Source of the DNA: Lewinella sp. 4G2
Lineage (GTDB): Bacteria > Bacteroidota > Bacteroidia > Chitinophagales > Saprospiraceae
DNA: 64,000 nucleotides
Reading direction: 5' to 3'
Assembly (NCBI RefSeq): GCF_001625015.1
Contig: NZ_LVWJ02000011.1
Location: 188,501-252,500, forward strand
Part shown: in pieces, positions 59,475-64,000 of the stretch
Position numbering within the stretch: the first letter of the stretch is position 1
How the letters are laid out: each line of letters starts with the position of its first letter
Notes under the pieces: generated by a model
Seen by the model: only the letters and a program-made list of their open reading frames with translations
What the model was told of the DNA's origin: nothing
Databases searched by the model: none
Program-made: the position numbers and the translations under genes

Positions 59475-59490
59475 ATCAAAAGTCGTGCCA
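59475..59490 (-). promoter_or_regulatory. Sigma-54-like site before paralog A
   Basis: On the minus strand TGGCACG-ACTT-TTGAT resembles the -24/-12 pattern TGGCACG-N4-TTGC, except that the -12 C is A. The same arrangement is found before the paralog. Confidence 0.45.
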
Positions 59491-59598
59491 GAAACGTAAG
59501 TAATTGAAATCCAATGATTTAATGCATCATAGCGAACAATCGGATTTACTTTATTTAGTCATTTGACCATTTTTAGTAAATCCGATCGCTTGCTGAAA

Positions 59599-60105
59599 CT
59601 ATGCGTAGCGGTTTCCGATCATTGCTTTCATCTTGCGGCGGGCAAGGAAGATGCGACTCTTAACGGTTCCAATGGGAATGCCCATGTGGTCGGCTATTTC
59701 CTGGTATTCGTAACCCCGGTAGAACATCATGAAAGGGATACGGTAGATTTCCCCGATGGAATCCATCATCTTGGATAGCTCCATCATGCGGACGTCCTGC
59801 TCACCATCATTGGTTACCGCCGTCTTACCTTCTAAAGCGTAGGTAAAGTTCTCGATGGGCTGGTTGACGTGGCGGCGGCTCTTTGCTTTGCGGTACTGGT
59901 TGATGTAGGTATTCCGCATGATCGTGGAGACCCAGCTCTTAAAGTTGGTACCAACCGTGAATTTATTGCGGTGGCGGTAGGCGCGCAGTTTGGTTTCCTG
60001 CATGAGGTCCTGCGCATCTTGCTGGCTGCGGGTGAGGCGGAGGGCGAAGGAGAAAAGCAAGTTGTTGAGCTTGCTTACTTCGTTGGTGAATTCTTGGTTA
60101 GTCAT
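59599..60105 (-). CDS. ECF sigma factor, tandem paralog B
   Basis: 168 residues, the same domain layout as its neighbour: FALRLTRSQQDAQDLMQETKLRAYRH, FKSWVSTIMRNTYINQYRKAKSRRH, IGEIYRIPFMMFYRGYEYQEIADHMGIPIGTVKSRIFLARRKM. It is upstream on the same strand and appears to be the other product of a local duplication. Differences cluster in the linker (ALEGKTAVTNDGEQDVR) and in a few helix-turn-helix residues, so promoters may overlap only in part. Confidence 0.93.
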   Translation of the reverse strand: MTNQEFTNEVSKLNNLLFSFALRLTRSQQDAQDLMQETKLRAYRHRNKFTVGTNFKSWVSTIMRNTYINQYRKAKSRRHVNQPIENFTYALEGKTAVTNDGEQDVRMMELSKMMDSIGEIYRIPFMMFYRGYEYQEIADHMGIPIGTVKSRIFLARRKMKAMIGNRYA

Positions 60106-60178
60106 GATTTGATAGTTTGAACTGTAATGTGAAATGCGACATGAAGAACATTCTTCATTTTATACTCGCCGATTTCTA

Positions 60179-60194
60179 TACAAACAGCGTGCCA
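60179..60194 (-). promoter_or_regulatory. Sigma-54-like site before paralog B
   Basis: TGGCACG-CTGT-TTGTA on the minus strand, the counterpart of the site before paralog A, with T for the -12 C. The flanks are also similar in the two copies (…TTACG…TGGCACG). Confidence 0.45.
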
Positions 60195-60549
60195 AACTCG
60201 TAACTACCTGAAAATCAGTAATTTACATACGTATACATTGCGTTAGACTATTCCAAATATCACCCAATGATTAAATTTAATCACAGCAAAATTCATACCG
60301 AATCTCTTAACAAAATGCTGCCGTGATGCAATCGTTTTCTTAACCGTCGGGCATTCCATAATTCCCCACTGTATTCCATCGAGATCTGTATGCAGTGATG
60401 CCTTGGCCACTTCCGCATCAATTCCGGAGAACCTGTCTGCTCCTCCGGGATGGTCTAGCACATCAGGTGATTTTCCAGACGAAGCAATAAGAGGTTGCAA
60501 GGGAGTGATCATCAGAGACGCCTACAATGATTTACTCGTCCTACTGCAC

Positions 60550-60586
60550 AAAAAAGGGGCCACCAGATCCCAAGATCCAGTGGCCC
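60550..60586 (-). terminator. Rho-independent terminator of the DUF4920 gene
   Basis: On the minus strand GGGCCACTGGATC pairs with GATCTGGTGGCCC around a short loop, followed by a run of T. Confidence 0.9.
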
Positions 60587-60612
60587 ACTTCAATGTAACG
60601 TTGGTTGTTAGT

Positions 60613-61134
60613 CTACTTCAGTAGCTGCACTCCGTCAGCCAGAAAGCGCAATTCTTTCTTGGGGTCGGTGATGGCGGCGATCTCTTCGGGCGACTTCCCC
60701 GCATCTTCAGCGTAGTGGCGCAGTTCGTCCACTGGGGTCACTTGATAGTAAGCAATACCATTCATTACGACTTCGCGGCCACTGATGTCCATAGGCATAA
60801 AGAAGCCGTAGTCCTTAAACTTCACCATCATCTCTTCTTCAGTGCCGGCGTTGATGGTCATCCAACAACCTTTGGCCTGGCAGACTTCGTTCACCTCGCC
60901 CCGTAGGGTAGTCTTCACCGTATCAGCGAGCGCTTCCGCATTGAACTTGGTCATCAATTGATCGGCGGGGATAACTTCCTCGGCCTGAAACTTGGCGCCG
61001 AAGGAATCGGCTACATCCACCGCAGGAACTGCCTCGCCAGTTATACCTGCGTCAGCGTTGCTCGTCTGCTGTGCGCAGGTGCTTAGGGTAATCAGGGTTA
61101 GGGCGAAAAGTGAAAAGCGGAGAAGCGTACGCAT
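60613..61134 (-). CDS. DUF4920 lipoprotein
   Basis: About 173 residues. MRTLLRFSLFALTLITLSTC is a signal peptide ending in a lipobox (LSTC). The mature part has the DUF4920 core TTLRGEVNEVCQAKGCWMTINAGTEEEMMVKFKDYGFFMPMDISGREVVMNG, with two conserved cysteines (C-x5-C-W). The CxxxxGCW pattern suggests metal or heme handling, but function is not established. The start is ATG 61134; upstream Met codons lie before the signal peptide. A -7 element is 23 bp upstream. Confidence 0.88.
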   Translation of the reverse strand: MRTLLRFSLFALTLITLSTCAQQTSNADAGITGEAVPAVDVADSFGAKFQAEEVIPADQLMTKFNAEALADTVKTTLRGEVNEVCQAKGCWMTINAGTEEEMMVKFKDYGFFMPMDISGREVVMNGIAYYQVTPVDELRHYAEDAGKSPEEIAAITDPKKELRFLADGVQLLK

Positions 61135-61156
61135 AAAAATCCTATTTGTTAGGTAG

Positions 61157-61164
61157 CAAAGATA
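61157..61164 (-). promoter_or_regulatory. -7 element (TATCTTTG) of the DUF4920 gene
   Basis: An exact TAnnTTTG match 22 bp upstream of the start codon. Confidence 0.65.
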
Positions 61165-61230
61165 AGTGTAAGCCCGCATTGGCTCGCCCAAAACATACAG
61201 TAGTCCAATATATAAGGACTAGCAATACAC

Positions 61231-61626
61231 CTATTGGTACCCCACCAGGTCAGTGATGAATGCACCGGAGTAACCCAGGTCTTTCAACATCATCTGTAGA
61301 TCCTGTGCTTCCGACCGGTCCGCGAAGCTCTCGCGGCTTTCAATCACCCACACTTCTTCGCAGGGGCGGTAACGGGCCACCAGACTAGAGTGGAAGGGGA
61401 ATTCCGAAGGGTCACTGTACCGGAGAATGGCTACTTGCACCTTGTACTCCGTTACGGGCAAACTACCGAATGCCGGCAGGGCAGCCGGAGCGGTGGTGGG
61501 GGCATCTACCCCAACTACCGAACCGTAGGCCACGGGGCCATCATCATTACAGTAGGCAGGCTTGGCCGTTTGGCCCATCAACGAGAGGGCGAGGACGCAC
61601 AGCGCCGAGGTCAAAAAATACTTCAT
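61231..61626 (-). CDS. Small secreted SPOR-like protein
   Basis: 131 residues with a signal peptide (FLTSALCVLALSLMGQ). The C-terminal half (YKVQVAILRYSDPSEFPF...VWVIESRESFADRSEAQDLQMMLKDLGYSGAFITDL) has the beta-alpha pattern of a SPOR peptidoglycan-binding domain, though weak. Two cysteines (YCND, PCEE) may form a disulfide. It sits between the DUF4920 and PorE-like genes on the same strand. Confidence 0.7.
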   Translation of the reverse strand: MKYFLTSALCVLALSLMGQTAKPAYCNDDGPVAYGSVVGVDAPTTAPAALPAFGSLPVTEYKVQVAILRYSDPSEFPFHSSLVARYRPCEEVWVIESRESFADRSEAQDLQMMLKDLGYSGAFITDLVGYQ

Positions 61627-61744
61627 GTGGATTGCTTCAGTAATTGGGAAAAAGTACCGTAATCGTAATCGGTAGAACGCTAAAAGGTGGTGGCGGGAAT
61701 AAAAGTTCAGCGCCGCATCTACGCTAAAGGTAGTATCTATTCGC

Positions 61745-63766
61745 CTATTCCACCGAAACCTGCTCCCGGTAGACCACCTTCACCTCCACTTTGCGGTTCA
61801 GTGCCCGGCGGCCCGTTGAGGCCAATTCCCCCATCCCAATGATGCGGGTTTCGGTGGCGGTCACCCCCGCCCGGTCCAGTAGATCGGCCACCGCTTGCGC
61901 CCGTTGTTCGCTTAGTTTAATGTTGTAACCCTCCGGCCCAGTCTCGTCCGTAAAACCAATGACTTCTATGGAAACAAGCGGCTTATCCTTAATGGATTCA
62001 ACAAACTTGTTGATGTTCTGCACCTGCAAGGGCAACAAACTGGCGTCGTCAAATTCGAAGCGGACCGTCATATTGCGCTTTACGATCCGAGCCTTCGTAC
62101 GGATGGTTTCTGTCTCCACCTCTTCCTCCGGTTCGGGTTCCGGTTCTTCCACTACTGGTTCGGGAGCAACCTCCGGTGGAGGTGGAGGCGGGGTATTCTC
62201 GGAACGCAACTTGACGTCAATGCGGTAGTACTCCGTGTTATCCCACGTGGGTATGGGAAAGGTCCGGGCGTAAGGAAAGTAAGCCGGGTTGGAAACGGTC
62301 AGGTCCAACTCTTCGTTGGCCGGGCTGCAAATGAAGAAGCGGCCTTCGTAGTTAGTATAATAGGTCTTGCCCGAAGGCAGCACTACGGCTTGCTCCGTCA
62401 CCGGCTCCCCCGTCAGGCTATCAGTGACGTAACCGGAGACGTAGGTGATGTCTCGGCCGGTCAACGCGGCGTCGAGTTCAAATTGGTAGATGTCCAAACC
62501 ACCACGGCCACCGGGTCGGTCGCTGGCGAAGTAGCCGGTACGGCCGTCGCTCGTGAGGTGGAAACCCAGTTCGCGGTGGGGGCCGTTCACCGGTGGGCCG
62601 ATGTTCATGGCCCGGGTGAAGCGCTTGGTGAGGTTATCCCACCGGCTCATGAAGATATCCTGGTCCCCCAAACTATTGTGACCCATGCTGGCGAAGAAGA
62701 GGGTCTGCCCGTCGTTACTGAGGAAGGGACCTTCTTCGTCCTGGGTCGTATTGATACCATCGCCCAAATTGGTGGGGGGCGACCAAGTGCCGTCCGGGTT
62801 TTTCTGGCACCGGTAGATATCACTGCCACCCATCCCACCCGGCCGGATACTGGCGAAGAAGAGTTGCTGTCCATCACACGAGATGGCCGGTTGGCTCTCC
62901 CAACTTGGGGAGTTAATGTAGTCGGGTAGCGGTTGCATATCACGGACCTTCCCATTCACGAGCAGGGCACTGTAGATGTCACATCCACCCTGGCTCGTCT
63001 CTTCGTGGCAAAGGGTAAAGTAGATCCGTTCCCCGTCGCGGACGAGCGTACACATCCCTTCTGGTTGCAGCGTATTGAAGTTGCCGAAACGGTTGGTAGT
63101 CCACTTCCCATCTTCGCTGCTACGCTTTCCCTGGATCAGGTCTTCGTCGCGCAGCTCTCCCTGGCGGGTGTAGTAAAAGCTCTTGCGGTCGTTGGCAAAG
63201 AAGGGGAAGTAATCATCCCGCATCGTGTTAATGGGGACGTCCACGTTGCGCACTTCCGTCACGTTGACGAACTGGCTGCTATCCTGGGTGATCTGGGCGG
63301 CCAGAATGTCCTGGTCCAATTTCAGTAGAGCAGTTGCTTCGGCGCGCCGTTCCTCGTCGCCATTACGGCCAAACTTGACGAGCGGTACACTTTGGAGGTC
63401 CTTAAATATATTGAGGTAGATCTCCGCCTCTTCCGGGCGGGAGAGCTTGTAGTACACCTTTCCCAATTGATAGTAGAGCAGGCGGCTGAAGAGGGAATCG
63501 CGCTCCAGGACGTATTCGTAGGATTCCGCAGCTTCTCCATAATTCCCGGCAGTTTCTTCGGCCAAACCGAGCAGCCGGTAGGCGGGTATAAAGTCCTTAT
63601 CCAACTTCGTAGCCTTACGGAATAGTTTGGCTGCTTTCTCTGCTTTGCCCTGCGTTAGGGCCTCGCTTCCCTTTTGGAACTCCACCGTGGCGCGGGCGCG
63701 GTCCTGCCCCCAACAGTGCGCGCTCACCACCGTGCAACAACAGAGTAATAGAATTCTAAGCAGCAT
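61745..63766 (-). CDS. PorE-like outer-envelope OmpA family protein
   Basis: 673 residues. Signal peptide, then TPR repeats (about 25-120), then a PD40-type beta-propeller (about 180-420: QPAISCDGQQLFFASIRPGGMGGSDIYRC, GPFLSNDGQTLFFASMGHNSLGDQDIFMS), a carboxypeptidase-regulatory-like domain (about 440-510), a Pro/Glu-rich linker (PPPPPPEVAPEPVVEEPEPE), and the OmpA domain (FEFDDASLLPLQ...IGFTDETGPEGYNIKLSEQRAQAVADLL). This order and length match PorE of T9SS, which anchors the machine to peptidoglycan. Other OmpA/PD40 proteins share the layout, so the T9SS link is likely rather than certain. Confidence 0.85.
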   Translation of the reverse strand: MLLRILLLCCCTVVSAHCWGQDRARATVEFQKGSEALTQGKAEKAAKLFRKATKLDKDFIPAYRLLGLAEETAGNYGEAAESYEYVLERDSLFSRLLYYQLGKVYYKLSRPEEAEIYLNIFKDLQSVPLVKFGRNGDEERRAEATALLKLDQDILAAQITQDSSQFVNVTEVRNVDVPINTMRDDYFPFFANDRKSFYYTRQGELRDEDLIQGKRSSEDGKWTTNRFGNFNTLQPEGMCTLVRDGERIYFTLCHEETSQGGCDIYSALLVNGKVRDMQPLPDYINSPSWESQPAISCDGQQLFFASIRPGGMGGSDIYRCQKNPDGTWSPPTNLGDGINTTQDEEGPFLSNDGQTLFFASMGHNSLGDQDIFMSRWDNLTKRFTRAMNIGPPVNGPHRELGFHLTSDGRTGYFASDRPGGRGGLDIYQFELDAALTGRDITYVSGYVTDSLTGEPVTEQAVVLPSGKTYYTNYEGRFFICSPANEELDLTVSNPAYFPYARTFPIPTWDNTEYYRIDVKLRSENTPPPPPPEVAPEPVVEEPEPEPEEEVETETIRTKARIVKRNMTVRFEFDDASLLPLQVQNINKFVESIKDKPLVSIEVIGFTDETGPEGYNIKLSEQRAQAVADLLDRAGVTATETRIIGMGELASTGRRALNRKVEVKVVYREQVSVE

Positions 63767-63835
63767 AATTCTCGGCCCCGCGCACTGGTAGGGGCGTATT
63801 TAAACAGTGAATGACCTTATCCGTAAGGTACGACT

Positions 63836-63874
63836 AAAAAAAGCTTGGGCCCCGCCGTAAGGCGGAGCCACAAG
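63836..63874 (-). terminator. Rho-independent terminator for a gene to the right of the window
   Basis: On the minus strand CTTG-T-GGCTCCGCC / GGCGGGGCC-CAAG (one wobble, one bulge, TTAC loop) is followed by a T run. It lies upstream of the PorE-like gene, so it must end a transcript entering from beyond 64000. Confidence 0.85.
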
Positions 63875-63913
63875 ATAAAATGAGTGCATTAGTAAACTAT
63901 CGCCGCTAATGTA

Positions 63914-63946
63914 GGGCAATTTTTCAAAAAGATGGAAAAATTGCCC
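63914..63946. repeat. Perfect 12 bp inverted repeat
   Basis: GGGCAATTTTTC (63914-63925) pairs with GAAAAATTGCCC (63935-63946), loop of nine bases. Possibly a second terminator or an operator in the incomplete intergenic region at the right edge. Confidence 0.7.
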
Positions 63947-64000
63947 AATCCAATGAACAATTCCCAGATTTGGTATTAGCGTCCATTTATTGGTCTGCGA

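Larger units (their letters stand above)
60106..60612. other. Gene-poor interval between paralog B and the DUF4920 gene
   Basis: Contains the sigma-54-like site at 60179-60194 and the terminator of the DUF4920 gene at 60550-60586. A minus-strand frame at 60243-60512 (89 residues) has no recognisable motif and no clear start region; I do not call it a gene. No RNA signature was seen. Confidence 0.5.

Noticed and set aside
60243..60512. 89-residue minus-strand frame between paralog B and the DUF4920 gene
   Set aside because: No motif, no clear start signal, and codon use unlike neighbours.

Overview
This 64 kb window is chromosomal DNA of a Bacteroidota bacterium, most likely of the Saprospiria (Lewinella/Neolewinella-like). 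The evidence is a fused murF-alr gene, a fused secDF gene, type IX secretion system (T9SS) parts and cargo, DUF4296 and DUF4920 proteins, a CrtZ-type carotenoid hydroxylase, and -7 elements of the Bacteroidota form TAnnTTTG in front of several genes. The DNA is fairly G+C-rich. I see no prophage, insertion sequence, CRISPR array, rRNA or tRNA; this is mostly core chromosome with some accessory patches.

Left part (1-16.5 kb): the end of an M14-type peptidase, crtZ, a histone-deacetylase-family hydrolase, a VWA protein translationally coupled to a small secreted protein, hemD, a Uma2 nuclease-fold protein, murF-alr, several unrecognised small proteins, a MoxR/RavA-type AAA+ ATPase, and a T9SS cargo protein. 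Middle-left (16.8-27 kb): rpsU, a PhoR/PhoB-type two-component pair, sixA, a DUF4296 lipoprotein, dnaX, exbD, a PAP2 phosphatase, secDF with a structured 5' leader, and an EamA exporter.

27.9-34.3 kb holds the most system-like accessory locus: on the minus strand an ECF-like sigma factor overlaps a membrane TPR protein (probable anti-sigma), followed by a secreted subtilisin and a secreted or membrane-anchored TPR-CHAT (caspase-like) protein. I propose that this is one regulon with two proteases outside the cytoplasm under a dedicated sigma switch. 34.6-39.7 kb is the end of the ribosomal/alpha operon (map, infA, rpmJ, rpsM, rpsK, rpsD, rpoA, rplQ) closed by a clear terminator. 39.8-44 kb has a WD40 protein overlapping a TRAP solute-binding protein, a polytopic membrane protein and a cyclase-family hydrolase. 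44.1-49.1 kb is one giant gingipain-family (C25) protein resembling PorU2.

49.2-53.1 kb is a small glycan locus (two sulfotransferases, two family-2 glycosyltransferases). It is followed by a DoxX-family gene, the SRP RNA gene (ffs), a GMC oxidoreductase with its gluconate-dehydrogenase-subunit-3-like partner, a TonB-domain protein, pdxJ, serine acetyltransferase, two tandem paralogous ECF sigma factors with matching sigma-54-like upstream sites, a DUF4920 lipoprotein, a SPOR-like secreted protein and a PorE-like OmpA protein.

Several families of short dispersed repeats decorate gene ends: long perfect hairpins with a low-complexity vocabulary, GGTCGGGG hairpins, and an 18-19 bp motif GGCACCTGCG(G/T)CAGCGCCC found at least six times in both coding and noncoding DNA. 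Start codons were moved inward from the longest open frame where family alignment from memory or overlap with a neighbour demanded it.
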